Below, piece after piece: positions 19,384-27,727 of a DNA stretch of 64,000 nucleotides; the stretch's first letter is position 1; every line of letters begins with the position of its first letter. The position numbers and the translations under genes were made by a program. Where the stretch lies: assembly GCA_022571215.1 (NCBI GenBank), contig JACZYG010000005.1, forward strand, positions 50,653 to 114,652, read 5' to 3'. Origin of the DNA: Fidelibacterota bacterium (lineage in GTDB: Bacteria; Fidelibacterota; SORT01). The notes beneath the pieces were generated by a model. It had not been told where the DNA came from. It made no database searches and saw only the letters and a list, made by a program, of their open reading frames with translations.

Positions 19384-19547
19384 TCTCCGTTCCCTTTTTT
19401 TTCTTCGGATAATGATTCAATATGCTTTATTTCTTTAGCTGCCTTGGAGATTCTGAAAATGATACTACCCAAATAACTCGTCAAGACCACACCTATCACT
19501 ATATATGCGGCTATTGCATAAGGTAAACTTTTATAAAGATCTATCAA
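19380..19547 (-). CDS. ccmD: CcmD-like small membrane protein
   Basis: 55-residue gene too short for routine detection. It begins with TTG at 19545-19547, with AGGAG five bases upstream, nine bases after the ccmC stop codon. One membrane helix (about residues 8-31, LPYAIAAYIVIGVVLTSYLG) is followed by a charged cytoplasmic tail (RISKAAKEIKHIESLSEEKK), exactly the CcmD layout. CcmD helps release holo-CcmE from the CcmABC complex. The stop overlaps the following GAPDH-like start (ATGA). The identification rests on position and topology because CcmD sequences are poorly conserved. Confidence 0.75.
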   Translation of the reverse strand: MIDLYKSLPYAIAAYIVIGVVLTSYLGSIIFRISKAAKEIKHIESLSEEKKGNGE

Positions 19548-19555
19548 TCCCGCTC

Positions 19556-20233
19556 CTACCTAAGATAATCCTTTTTTAACAGTTCTAATTTGTTTCTCAT
19601 ATTCGAAAGTTCAATGCGTTTGAGTATCAGATACAACAGAAGCATCCCGAACACAAAAAATGAAAATGTCAAAACGAATTTCATTTGGGGCTCTAATTCC
19701 AAACCTTGGGGATGACTCGTCACTTCAGGAGCCCACCATTTAATTGATGTATACACTAAGGGCACATCCAAGAACCCGATAATTCCCAACACGGCCGAGT
19801 AGCGTTTCATCTGCTCTCCGGATGACCCGTAATTCCTAAGCATCAAGTATCCTACAAATATTAAGAATAAAATGAGTGTTGTCGTAAGACGCGGTTCCCA
19901 TGTCCACCAAACACCCCATGCTGAGCGAGCCCAGATAGGACCCGTCAACAATATCAGAATTGAAAATATAACGCCGACTTCTGCCGCGGAGGAAGCCACC
20001 CTGTCGTATTTATCATTCTTACTCTTCAAGTATAGTATGCTTGCCACGAAGACAATTGCGAAAGAACCGAAAGCCATGAATGCTGAAGGAACATGAAAGT
20101 AAAAGATTTTTTGAGCCATGCCCATTGCCTTTTCGATAGGGGCATACCCGAATACCAATAGCAAAGCGATGAACATTAACAGCATTGTCACCAATCCTAA
20201 AACAGTTGTAATTCCATCTTTATTACTTTTCAT
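19556..20233 (-). CDS. ccmC: Haem-handling protein CcmC
   Basis: Inner-membrane protein of System I cytochrome c maturation that loads haem onto CcmE. 225 residues with six predicted helices. The periplasmic WWD-type motif reads WGVWWTWEPRLT; here the usual Asp is Glu (WWTWEPRL). Conserved haem-ligand histidines are visible in FHVPSAFMAFG and SHPQGLE. It is encoded between ccmB (12-base gap) and ccmD. CcmF and CcmH are not in the window. Confidence 0.92.
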   Translation of the reverse strand: MKSNKDGITTVLGLVTMLLMFIALLLVFGYAPIEKAMGMAQKIFYFHVPSAFMAFGSFAIVFVASILYLKSKNDKYDRVASSAAEVGVIFSILILLTGPIWARSAWGVWWTWEPRLTTTLILFLIFVGYLMLRNYGSSGEQMKRYSAVLGIIGFLDVPLVYTSIKWWAPEVTSHPQGLELEPQMKFVLTFSFFVFGMLLLYLILKRIELSNMRNKLELLKKDYLR

Positions 20234-20245
20234 AATGAGTGTCCT

Positions 20246-20923
20246 TTATTCCTCTACAACAAATTCAAATATAAGGAACGAAGTCACAAAAAACACCACG
20301 TCAAATAAAATTAAAATGTTCAACCAATTAGAGTATGATTCTATTGGACGGTCTCTTAAAATTGCCGATGTGCATTTTGTGGCCGCGATGAACGCCGGTG
20401 TGGAAATCGGGTATAATAATAGAGGAAGCATTATCTCCCGCATTTTCGTATTTACCGCCATTGCGCTGAACAGCGTACCCACGGAGATAAAACCAATGCT
20501 TCCCAACAAAAGAATGGGCAGGAGTTTTCCGATGTGCGACAGCAGATCAACATTCAGAAAGAGAGTGAAGAGCGGAAGAGTTATTAGTTCCACTAACAAA
20601 ATGAATAAAAGATTGCTGAGAAATTTTCCCAGATAAATGACGCTTCTGTCGACGGGAGCAAGCAGAGTTCCCTGAAGAGAGTCGTTTTCTTTTTCTAACG
20701 TGAATGAACGATTAAGCCCCAATACTCCGAAAAAGAGGAATGTTATCCATAACAACCCGGGGCTGATCTTTTTTATGGCAGCGCTGTCGGCTTCAAAGGC
20801 GAAATTAAACACTAACAGGACAAGCAGAGAGAAGAGCAGCATTGAGATAACGGTTTCCCGTGATTTGAGCTCAATGAGAATATCCTTACGCAACAGCGCC
20901 GATAGCTGTGATAGATGCCTCAT
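20246..20923 (-). CDS. ccmB: Haem exporter permease subunit CcmB
   Basis: Membrane subunit of the CcmAB ABC complex, which drives release of holo-CcmE. 225 residues with six predicted helices. The N-terminus LLRKDILIELKSRETV and the segment FTLEKENDSLQGTLLAPVDRS are typical of CcmB. The ATG overlaps the ccmA stop as TAATG. Identity follows from both the sequence pattern and the ccmE-A-B-C-D order. Confidence 0.92.
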   Translation of the reverse strand: MRHLSQLSALLRKDILIELKSRETVISMLLFSLLVLLVFNFAFEADSAAIKKISPGLLWITFLFFGVLGLNRSFTLEKENDSLQGTLLAPVDRSVIYLGKFLSNLLFILLVELITLPLFTLFLNVDLLSHIGKLLPILLLGSIGFISVGTLFSAMAVNTKMREIMLPLLLYPISTPAFIAATKCTSAILRDRPIESYSNWLNILILFDVVFFVTSFLIFEFVVEE

Positions 20924-21633
20924 TAGACCCCTTCCGAAACGTTTTTTGAATAGACCTTTTTAAACTCATCTAACGAAAGTGAGGAAGAATCACTCTTCCA
21001 TACCATTCTCCCTTCAGACAATATTGCCAATTGGTCCGCTGATTCAAAACCTCTTTGGAGATCGTGAGTCACCAATAAACTTGTGCCACCACCCGCTTTA
21101 TGTTCTTCCAAATAATTCATAAGCAGTTGAGACGCGGAACGGTCAAGCCCGGTGAAAGGTTCATCTAAAAGTAAAAAATCTGGTTTATGAATCACGGCGC
21201 GAGCCAACGCGAGCCTTTGGAGCATTCCTCTCGAAAAAGTGCGTACGCTATCATACATCCTTGGAAGTAATCCGAACTTTCCAAGCAGGTTTGTTATCCT
21301 ATCATCCAAATCGCCCACACCATATAACCTTCCAAAGTACCGCAGATTCTCAATCGCATTAAGTTCTGAGTATAGAAACAAAGAATGAGAGACCAATCCC
21401 AATGATTTTCGTATTTTATCGCCATCGGACGTTAGATCTAAATCGTTTACGAAAATCTTACCTGATGTCGGATTCATCAGTGTTGAGATTATTTTTATTA
21501 GAGTAGTTTTTCCGGCGCCGTTATCACCGAAAATAGCTATCGATTTACCTTTTTCAAGTTCGAGATCAACATCTTGCAACGCTTTTAGATGACCGAAATT
21601 CTTAGAAAGACTTCGGACTTTCAGATAGCTCAT
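20923..21633 (-). CDS. ccmA: Haem exporter ATPase subunit CcmA
   Basis: ABC ATPase of the CcmABCD complex, 236 residues. Walker A FGDNGAGKTTLIK, signature region reading FSRGMLQRLALARA (FSRGM in place of the usual LSGGQ), Walker B FLLLDEPFTGLD, H-loop VTHD. The unusual signature is commonly seen in CcmA. It follows ccmE by 42 bases and overlaps ccmB by one base. Confidence 0.92.
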   Translation of the reverse strand: MSYLKVRSLSKNFGHLKALQDVDLELEKGKSIAIFGDNGAGKTTLIKIISTLMNPTSGKIFVNDLDLTSDGDKIRKSLGLVSHSLFLYSELNAIENLRYFGRLYGVGDLDDRITNLLGKFGLLPRMYDSVRTFSRGMLQRLALARAVIHKPDFLLLDEPFTGLDRSASQLLMNYLEEHKAGGGTSLLVTHDLQRGFESADQLAILSEGRMVWKSDSSSLSLDEFKKVYSKNVSEGV

Positions 21634-21675
21634 TTATAAGTTCAGCTTTAAACGCTCAACAAAAGAGCAAAACCC

Positions 21676-22095
21676 TTAGGATTTTACGTCCGGTGAACTT
21701 TCCTCTGTTTGGTATTCCGAAGATTCGTATTTCGAGGGACATTTTGCCATCAGCACATCCGCTACAAAAACACCCTCTTCCGTGTAACTTCCCTCAAGAA
21801 TAACTTCAGCGCCGTCTTGAAACATATCCGGAGTGATACCGTTGTAAAAAACACTGATTTCGTGCTCGTTTTGGTGAATCTTGAAGTTCACGTCAAGTTT
21901 TCTTATGTCGGTCACTATTGAACCTTCCAATACCAACCCTCCCATTCTCAAACGTTCTCCTACATAGCTCTCGCTCTTCTGAGAAAGCTGTTCCACGGTA
22001 ACATAATATGCCGTCCCCTTGTTTACTCCGGCAATCATGAAATATATAATTCCAAGTACAATTATTGAGATTCCAATTACGAATTTCTTTGGCAT
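21676..22095 (-). CDS. ccmE: Haem chaperone CcmE, Cys-type variant
   Basis: Periplasmic haem chaperone anchored by one N-terminal helix (about 5-23). 139 residues with the CcmE OB-fold pattern: RLRMGGLVLEGSI, VFYNGITPDMFQDGAEVILEG, FVADVLMAKCPSKYES. In most CcmE proteins the haem-binding residue is His in HxxxY; here it is Cys119 followed by Tyr123 (Cys-Pro-Ser-Lys-Tyr). That matches the known CxxxY variant found in some archaea and sulfate reducers, usually in systems lacking CcmH. First gene of the long run, with a strong ribosome site (AAAGGAG) and a good promoter upstream. Confidence 0.92.
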   Translation of the reverse strand: MPKKFVIGISIIVLGIIYFMIAGVNKGTAYYVTVEQLSQKSESYVGERLRMGGLVLEGSIVTDIRKLDVNFKIHQNEHEISVFYNGITPDMFQDGAEVILEGSYTEEGVFVADVLMAKCPSKYESSEYQTEESSPDVKS

Positions 22096-22142
22096 TCTTT
22101 ACTCCTTTCACTACACTTTATCAAAATATTCTAACCCTGATA

Positions 22143-22172
22143 AATATATCTTTTGATGATGCCTCTTGTCAA
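22143..22172 (-). promoter_or_regulatory. Probable sigma-70-like promoter of the ccmE run
   Basis: On the minus strand a perfect TTGACA (22167-22172) is followed after 17 or 18 bases by ATATAT or TATATT (22143-22149). The start codon of ccmE is about 48 bases further on. This is the best-looking promoter in the window and sits in the 119-base gap after the ybdK-type gene. Confidence 0.6.
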
Positions 22173-22214
22173 CTGAAATCGGCATTAATACTCTCCTTAA
22201 CTTATACGGTTCCG

Positions 22215-23363
22215 TCAAACAAGCTCTTCTTCCAATTCATATTCGACTGAACTAATCATACTTTTTTGCAGGGCAACCAGATCATCTCCCAACTCTTCCG
22301 CAAGGTCTAACATTTGCTCCGCGCCATTACCGTTTTCCAAAATGTCTTCTATCTCTTTGAGCCAAACGCCGGTTCCCTTTTTTTCTGCGAATTGCTTAAC
22401 AAAATTCAGCATCTTTTTGACTTCTTTACGCATAGAACGAACCACGCCGTCGAAGGGACAGATGATGTCACAATCGAGACCGAATCTTCTTGCCTTCCAG
22501 TATCCGTCAAGCAGGTAAGTGTCATAAACAGGCTGCTCGAGTTTACCACAATCGAAATCTTCTATTATCTGACCGACAAGAGCCTGAGCCAAAGCTATGA
22601 ATGCCCCCGTTCTCTTCAACGAACCATGAACATCAAACATCCTGAATTCAACCGTTCCAAAGGTTAAATGCGGTCGTACTTTCCACCATATCTGCCTCGC
22701 TTTTGTGATACTGCCCGACTCGATATACTTATTTACAAGAGTTTGATATTCTTCAAATCCGTTAAGATGCGGGGGTATACCCGTTCGGGGGAATGTTCCG
22801 AACTGAACCGTCCGGGTAGACATCATGCCGGTTCTGACTCCGTCAAAAAACGGAGAGTTCGCTGAAATTGCCATTAACGGAGCAATCCATCTACGTAATG
22901 AATTATTTACTCTCACAGCCTTGTTCGGATCATCAACTCCTATATGGACGTGTAAACTGAAGGTAATGTTCCTTCTTGCCAGATATTGCAGTTGATTTTT
23001 TACCCATTGATAATCATCCGTACCAACAAATTTTTGGTCTCTCCAATCGGCAAACGGATGAGCGCCGCTCAATCCCAAAACGATATTAAATTCAGAAGCA
23101 AGCGCGGCTGATTTTCGACGCATCTCTGCGATGGCGGAAACTGCCTCTTCAACGCTTTGATTTATTCCGGTTCTTACTTCAAGCACCGAAAGTAAAAGTT
23201 CATAGGAAAATTGCTTTCTTAAATCGGAATCTGCCGCGTCCATCATCTTATCAACTATGTTTACAAGATCACCCGTTTCAGGATTACAGAGTTGATACTC
23301 TTCCTCAATACCGATTGTAAGCAGCTTATTTTGTTTATATATTTCTAATATCTTATCAGGCAT
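22215..23363 (-). CDS. YbdK/GCS2-type carboxylate-amine ligase
   Basis: 382 residues of the glutamate-cysteine ligase family 2 fold: GIEEEYQLCNPETGDLV at the N-terminus, the central FSLHVHIGVDDPNKAVRVNN, RTVQFGTFPRTGIP and FGTVEFRMFDVHG. E. coli YbdK has weak glutamate-cysteine ligase activity, and other members make different amides, so the substrate is uncertain. Glutathione synthetase is not in the window. The gene follows the acyl-CoA mutase gene by 45 bases. The residue pattern suggests an intact enzyme. Confidence 0.88.
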   Translation of the reverse strand: MPDKILEIYKQNKLLTIGIEEEYQLCNPETGDLVNIVDKMMDAADSDLRKQFSYELLLSVLEVRTGINQSVEEAVSAIAEMRRKSAALASEFNIVLGLSGAHPFADWRDQKFVGTDDYQWVKNQLQYLARRNITFSLHVHIGVDDPNKAVRVNNSLRRWIAPLMAISANSPFFDGVRTGMMSTRTVQFGTFPRTGIPPHLNGFEEYQTLVNKYIESGSITKARQIWWKVRPHLTFGTVEFRMFDVHGSLKRTGAFIALAQALVGQIIEDFDCGKLEQPVYDTYLLDGYWKARRFGLDCDIICPFDGVVRSMRKEVKKMLNFVKQFAEKKGTGVWLKEIEDILENGNGAEQMLDLAEELGDDLVALQKSMISSVEYELEEELV

Positions 23364-23408
23364 CTACCGTTTAATCCGTAGTAATAAATGTTTTTATGAA
23401 GGGAGGTT

Positions 23409-25073
23409 TTAGAAAATTGCAGGCTCAATGTAGACCCCCATCGCTTCTTTCAGGCAGATTATGATCTCCCCTAATGTGGCGTAAGAACGTGCCGCTTCCA
23501 AAACGTGCGGCATTATATTTTCTTCGGCAACAGCAGCCCTATTTAAAGAAGATAACGCCTTTTTGACACGCGCTTCATCCCTGCTCTCTCTCATTCTGTT
23601 TATCGAATCATTCTGTTCGTTCTCTGTTTCAGTCATTATCTCTAAGAGTGGTATGGCTGAATCTCCATCTTCGTTTATAAAATCGTTTACTCCTACCATT
23701 ATTCGCCTATTGGATTCAAGCTTTTTCTGGAACTCGTAGGCGGAGCGGGCTATCTCTCTCTGGAAATATCCTTCTTCGATCGCAGGTATAACACCACCCA
23801 ACTGATCTATCCTCTCGAAATAACTTTCAGCTTCCTTCTCAAGTCTATCGGTAAGAGCCTCAACAAAATACGACCCCGCTAACGGATCTATGGTATTGGC
23901 AACACCTGATTCATATGCGACAATTTGCTGTGTACGGAGCGCAATTTCAGCTGCCCTCGCAGATGGAAGCGCTAAAGTTTCGTCCATAGAATTTGTATGA
24001 AGGCTCTGTGTACCGCCTAAAACTCCCGCAAGCGCCTGTAAAGCAACTCTTGCTATATTCAACTCAGGTTGCTGCGCCGTAAGACTTACTCCCGCTGTCT
24101 GGGTGTGGAATCTCATAAGCCAGGAGCGTTCGTTCTTTGCCTTATAACGCTCTTTCATATGACGCGCCCAAATCCTGCGGGCTGCTCTATACTTTGCTAT
24201 CTCCTCAAAAAAATCGCTGTGAGAATTGAAAAAGAAACTCAGCCGCGGAGCGAAATCGTCAATATTCATTCCCGCCTCTATAGCGGCGTCCGCATATGCG
24301 AATCCATCCGCCAAAGTAAAAGCTAATTCCTGCGCGGCGGTTGAGCCTGCTTCTCGTATGTGATAACCGCTGATGCTGATCGTGTTGTACAGCGGCATCT
24401 TCTCGGTACAGTATTTCATCATATCGGTAATGATCCGCATTGAAGGACGGGGAGGGAATATGTATTCCTTCTGAGCAATATATTCCTTCAGAATGTCATT
24501 CTGCAACGTGCCTCTGAGTTTATCGAACGGAACGCCCTGTTTTTCCGCCACGATCATATAATAAGCCAACAACACTATCGAAGGTCCGTTGATGGTCATA
24601 GACACGCTTACCGTATCGAGCGGGATACCTTCAAAGAGGACTTCCATGTCCGCGAGAGAAGAGATAGCCACGCCGCATCTGCCCACTTCTCCTAAGGACA
24701 ATGACGCATCCGAATCGTATCCCATTAGTGTCGGCATGTCAAAAGCGATTGATAAGCCCGTGTTGCCCTTTCCAAGCAGGAATTTAAATCGCTCGTTGGT
24801 GTCTTTTGCGCTTCCGAAACCTGCGAACATCCGCATTGTCCACAGTCTGCTGCGATACATCGAGGCGTGCACACCACGGGTATAGGGGTATTCTCCCGGA
24901 AATCCTATCTTTTCCATATAGTCGTCAGAAGGCTCACCTTCTGGCATATAGAGTGGCTCCAACGGTATTCCGGACATGGTCTCAAAATCGGAATCACGTA
25001 ATTTTGATGCGGAAAATGCTTCTTCCCACCGTTTTTTTGCCTCTTCAAACAATTTCTTCTTATCACCAGCCAT
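23409..25073 (-). CDS. B12-dependent acyl-CoA mutase large subunit, isobutyryl-CoA mutase-like
   Basis: 554-residue substrate-binding subunit with a TIM-barrel domain and no B12-binding domain, so it needs a separate small B12 subunit (not in the window). Conserved: [86 protein letters not shown]. Two residues set substrate choice in this family: methylmalonyl-CoA mutase has Tyr and Arg, isobutyryl-CoA mutase has Phe and Gln. Here they are Phe83 (RMFAGFG) and Gln201 (EYIAQKE), with the same 118-residue spacing, so isobutyryl/n-butyryl-CoA is the better guess. Annotation as methylmalonyl-CoA mutase would probably be wrong in detail. cobO at 43.7 kb supplies the coenzyme form. Confidence 0.9.
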   Translation of the reverse strand: MAGDKKKLFEEAKKRWEEAFSASKLRDSDFETMSGIPLEPLYMPEGEPSDDYMEKIGFPGEYPYTRGVHASMYRSRLWTMRMFAGFGSAKDTNERFKFLLGKGNTGLSIAFDMPTLMGYDSDASLSLGEVGRCGVAISSLADMEVLFEGIPLDTVSVSMTINGPSIVLLAYYMIVAEKQGVPFDKLRGTLQNDILKEYIAQKEYIFPPRPSMRIITDMMKYCTEKMPLYNTISISGYHIREAGSTAAQELAFTLADGFAYADAAIEAGMNIDDFAPRLSFFFNSHSDFFEEIAKYRAARRIWARHMKERYKAKNERSWLMRFHTQTAGVSLTAQQPELNIARVALQALAGVLGGTQSLHTNSMDETLALPSARAAEIALRTQQIVAYESGVANTIDPLAGSYFVEALTDRLEKEAESYFERIDQLGGVIPAIEEGYFQREIARSAYEFQKKLESNRRIMVGVNDFINEDGDSAIPLLEIMTETENEQNDSINRMRESRDEARVKKALSSLNRAAVAEENIMPHVLEAARSYATLGEIIICLKEAMGVYIEPAIF

Positions 25074-25131
25074 TCGTGTGCCCTTGCATTATGATACAGT
25101 ACACTGAATACAACTTTAGATCTGAATGTGA

Positions 25132-25159
25132 TGTATAATTAATTACAGATTCAACACAA
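25132..25159 (-). promoter_or_regulatory. Possible promoter of the acyl-CoA mutase gene
   Basis: On the minus strand TTGTGT (25154-25159) is followed after 16 bases by TATACA (25132-25137), about 60 bases before the mutase ATG. It is located in the 105-base gap after the MinD-like gene. Weak -35 match. Confidence 0.3.
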
Positions 25160-25178
25160 AACGATTTATTTTTTGGAA

Positions 25179-26165
25179 TCACTTTTCGGAATTCGATTCT
25201 GCAACTGAAGGTACTGTTAAATCTTCCTTCTCAGGCTCTTTCTTTGTAGAATCATCTTCTGATTTTCGAGGCACCGTCAGCTTGCGAGCCGCGAAAACAA
25301 GCGCGGCAGAAGCCTCGTCTTCGCTATCTTCCATAAGAAGCGATGTTTGTTTTGCGAGGGATTCCCGTACTTTACCGCTGAAAGGTATTGACCCGACATA
25401 CTCCGGCGATATCGAAAGATATCTCTTCACTAACTTCACCATTTTAGGTCCTATGGCTTCCTCGTGACTGTTTTGTACGAAATTAACGACCAATCGAAGA
25501 TCGATAGCTCTGATGGTAGATTCCAATTCTGCCACCGATTCAGGGGAAATTTCATTAGCTCTTTGTATTAGCTCTCGAACATTTCGAATCCCCTCTTCAT
25601 TGACAGGATTTCGCGCTTGATCTATCAGATCATGCAACTTCAAATTTTTTTGGAAAACGGTTAGAAGTTTTCTGTAAATTGACGCCTTGATGAATCCGTA
25701 AGCAGATTCTATTGCGGGTTTTTCAGGTATTGTTACTACAATTCCCGTATCTGCCATTGCGAAAAGATCAAGCGTGTTATATGAAGTTCCGGCTCCTACA
25801 TCCAATAAAACATAATCCGCTTGAAGCCGTTGAATATGTCTCATGAATTTCAGTTTGGTGAAATATCTCGGATTAGCCATTCCTACAATTTCATTGCTCC
25901 CGGGCAGTATTTTTAAACCCTCGACTGAAGTGTCCATTAATAGTTCATCCAATGTAGAAGCTTTTCGCAGGAAAAAGTCATAGATGGTGACTTTAGGAGT
26001 CTTTATACCAAGATATGAATGAAGATTTGCTCCGCCGAGGTCGGTATCAACCACAATTACTTTTTTACCGAACTTAGCAAGCCCCACCGCAATATTTGCG
26101 GCAAACATGCTTTTACCGACACCGCCCTTACCGCCGCCTATAGCCCATATTATCGATCGAGTCAT
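25179..26165 (-). CDS. MinD/ParA-family ATPase, FlhG-like
   Basis: 328 residues with the deviant Walker A of MinD/ParA proteins (GGGKGGVGKS, Lys13 and Lys18), DTDLGGANLHSYLG (switch 1) and YVLLDVGAGTS (Walker B/switch 2). After about residue 180 there is an inserted charged segment (QARNPVNEEGIRNVRELIQRA). The C-terminal 40 residues are acidic and Lys-rich, and lack the membrane-targeting amphipathic helix of true MinD. No flagellar or Min genes are nearby. The ATG overlaps the stop of the upstream small gene (TAATG), and that gene overlaps the AMIN-TPR gene. A role in placing an envelope structure is inferred. Confidence 0.85.
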   Translation of the reverse strand: MTRSIIWAIGGGKGGVGKSMFAANIAVGLAKFGKKVIVVDTDLGGANLHSYLGIKTPKVTIYDFFLRKASTLDELLMDTSVEGLKILPGSNEIVGMANPRYFTKLKFMRHIQRLQADYVLLDVGAGTSYNTLDLFAMADTGIVVTIPEKPAIESAYGFIKASIYRKLLTVFQKNLKLHDLIDQARNPVNEEGIRNVRELIQRANEISPESVAELESTIRAIDLRLVVNFVQNSHEEAIGPKMVKLVKRYLSISPEYVGSIPFSGKVRESLAKQTSLLMEDSEDEASAALVFAARKLTVPRKSEDDSTKKEPEKEDLTVPSVAESNSEK

Positions 26166-26491
26166 TATTCGACATCCTCTAAGTTCGCTCTTAAAATCAA
26201 TTCCACCAATCGTGTCAACACATCGATTTTCCTGTTCAAAATTCCTAATCGATCATTCTGAAGCGTTATTAGATTGAAAAGATCCTCGGTAGACGCCTTA
26301 GCGGTTAAAGGTTCCGCATCAGAAGAGGACGATTCCGGAGGAGAAGAGATTTCTTCGGATAGAGCCTTGCCGTTGGAACCGTTTGCGGGGATTCCCTCTT
26401 CCACCGGCGGATCAATATTATCTTCAGGAGCAAGATTGCTCACTAAATCATCAATATCACGCAATTCGTCATCAGATAAATTCTTCATCAT
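26165..26491 (-). CDS. Small acidic protein with C-terminal helix, unknown function
   Basis: 108 residues, unrecognised. The first 70 are acidic, Ser/Pro-rich and probably disordered. The last 38 (STEDLFNLITLQNDRLGILN onward) form a leucine-rich helix likely to make a coiled coil. It is locked between two genes by four-base and one-base overlaps (ATGA with the AMIN-TPR gene, TAATG with the MinD-like gene), so it is very likely translated with them. It may be an adaptor between the membrane protein's cytoplasmic tail and the ATPase; this is inferred from arrangement only. Confidence 0.75.
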   Translation of the reverse strand: MMKNLSDDELRDIDDLVSNLAPEDNIDPPVEEGIPANGSNGKALSEEISSPPESSSSDAEPLTAKASTEDLFNLITLQNDRLGILNRKIDVLTRLVELILRANLEDVE

Positions 26492-27672
26492 TCCTTTCCA
26501 TTTATCCTGTTTGTCGTTTGTGATATTTTATCGTCTATTTCTCTTTCATCCTTTTCAAGTTCGCCGAATTTATCCATAAGTCTGTCAACTTCGATAATTG
26601 CCTGCTTATCGGTTCGAAGCCATCGTTCATTGTTACTGCTCACCTGTTCAGCTTCCGCCGGAATTTCATTGTTAGGAGCTTCAACAGATTCGATAATTTC
26701 ATCCTTATCGGTCAGCTCAATAGAACTTTCGGTCTCCCCGGATTCATTTTCCTGCTGATCAGAGTTGTCTATATGCTTTTGTTTATCGCGAATCACAAAT
26801 ATCGAAAGTCCGCCGATTATCAGTATCAACGCGCCTATCAGTGTGTAAAGAAACGTTCTATCTCTGCCGAGCCCGTCTTCTTCAATTTCCGATGGTCTAT
26901 CCGCAGGCGATTCGATACTCGGAAATCCGCTGATAGCCGAAAGCCTGGCTTCCGCCTGAATTACTTTTTCTTCGGATTTTCCAACAGCCACATATCTTGA
27001 AAGCTCAATAATAGCGGCGGCAGTGTCTCTTTCGGCAAGTAAAATATCCGCTAAGTATATGTGTGAATCCCCCCATTTTTCTTCATCAGTAAGAGCTTTT
27101 CCGAAGTTGAACTTCGCCATGTCATACTGTTTCCGGTCTTTTCTGATCATTCCAGCATAATAATAAGCATCTGTGTATCCCGGGCGTATTTTCAGCGCTT
27201 CTCTGAATTTTAATAAAGCATCATCGTACTCTTTTCTGCCGAAGAAATCTATCCCTTCCTGAAGGAGCCGTTCCGCATTTGTGAGTTGGCGTTCATCAGA
27301 TTTATAGACATCGATCACTACCCTATCAGGTTGCTCAAAATAATGTTTTCGGAGGGTTGATTTTGAAGCCGTAATATTGATGGAGACTATAATTCCGTCC
27401 GCTATTTTTTTGGTTTTTACATCTTTGACCACGCCATCATCAATGATGAGATCACCTACATTTGAAGCTATATCTACGGCGCTGAAGATCAATTCAACTT
27501 TCTTTTCCGATCTAAGATCATTGATAACAGGTTGTACTCGACCGGAAAATTCAAAGACTATTCTCGTATATTCATCATGAGTCCCGTAACGAATGTTCCT
27601 TAGTTCGGGCTGCTGCGCCGTCAGAGAACCCGCAGTCAACAATACAAATATAAAAATGAAGTCTCTTTTCAT
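26488..27672 (-). CDS. AMIN-domain and TPR membrane protein, unknown function
   Basis: 394 residues. A signal peptide (1-19, ending LTAQQ) is followed by an AMIN-like beta domain (about 22-127, with YTRIVFEFSG, VNDGV-like turns and PDRVVIDVYKS). Three TPR-like helical hairpins follow (about 133-245, GRKEYDDALLKFREALKIRPGY typical). One membrane helix lies at about 274-296, then a basic stop-transfer (RDKQKH) and a 95-residue acidic tail with a predicted coiled coil. AMIN domains bind peptidoglycan or septal wall in amidases and pilus secretins. The topology puts AMIN and TPR in the periplasm and the tail in the cytoplasm, where a MinD-like ATPase encoded two genes on could meet it. Confidence 0.85.
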   Translation of the reverse strand: MKRDFIFIFVLLTAGSLTAQQPELRNIRYGTHDEYTRIVFEFSGRVQPVINDLRSEKKVELIFSAVDIASNVGDLIIDDGVVKDVKTKKIADGIIVSINITASKSTLRKHYFEQPDRVVIDVYKSDERQLTNAERLLQEGIDFFGRKEYDDALLKFREALKIRPGYTDAYYYAGMIRKDRKQYDMAKFNFGKALTDEEKWGDSHIYLADILLAERDTAAAIIELSRYVAVGKSEEKVIQAEARLSAISGFPSIESPADRPSEIEEDGLGRDRTFLYTLIGALILIIGGLSIFVIRDKQKHIDNSDQQENESGETESSIELTDKDEIIESVEAPNNEIPAEAEQVSSNNERWLRTDKQAIIEVDRLMDKFGELEKDEREIDDKISQTTNRINGKE

Positions 27673-27727
27673 TTATTTCTACCGGTCTTTATCGGAGTTA
27701 ATATAATATCATCTATTCCGATGGGTT

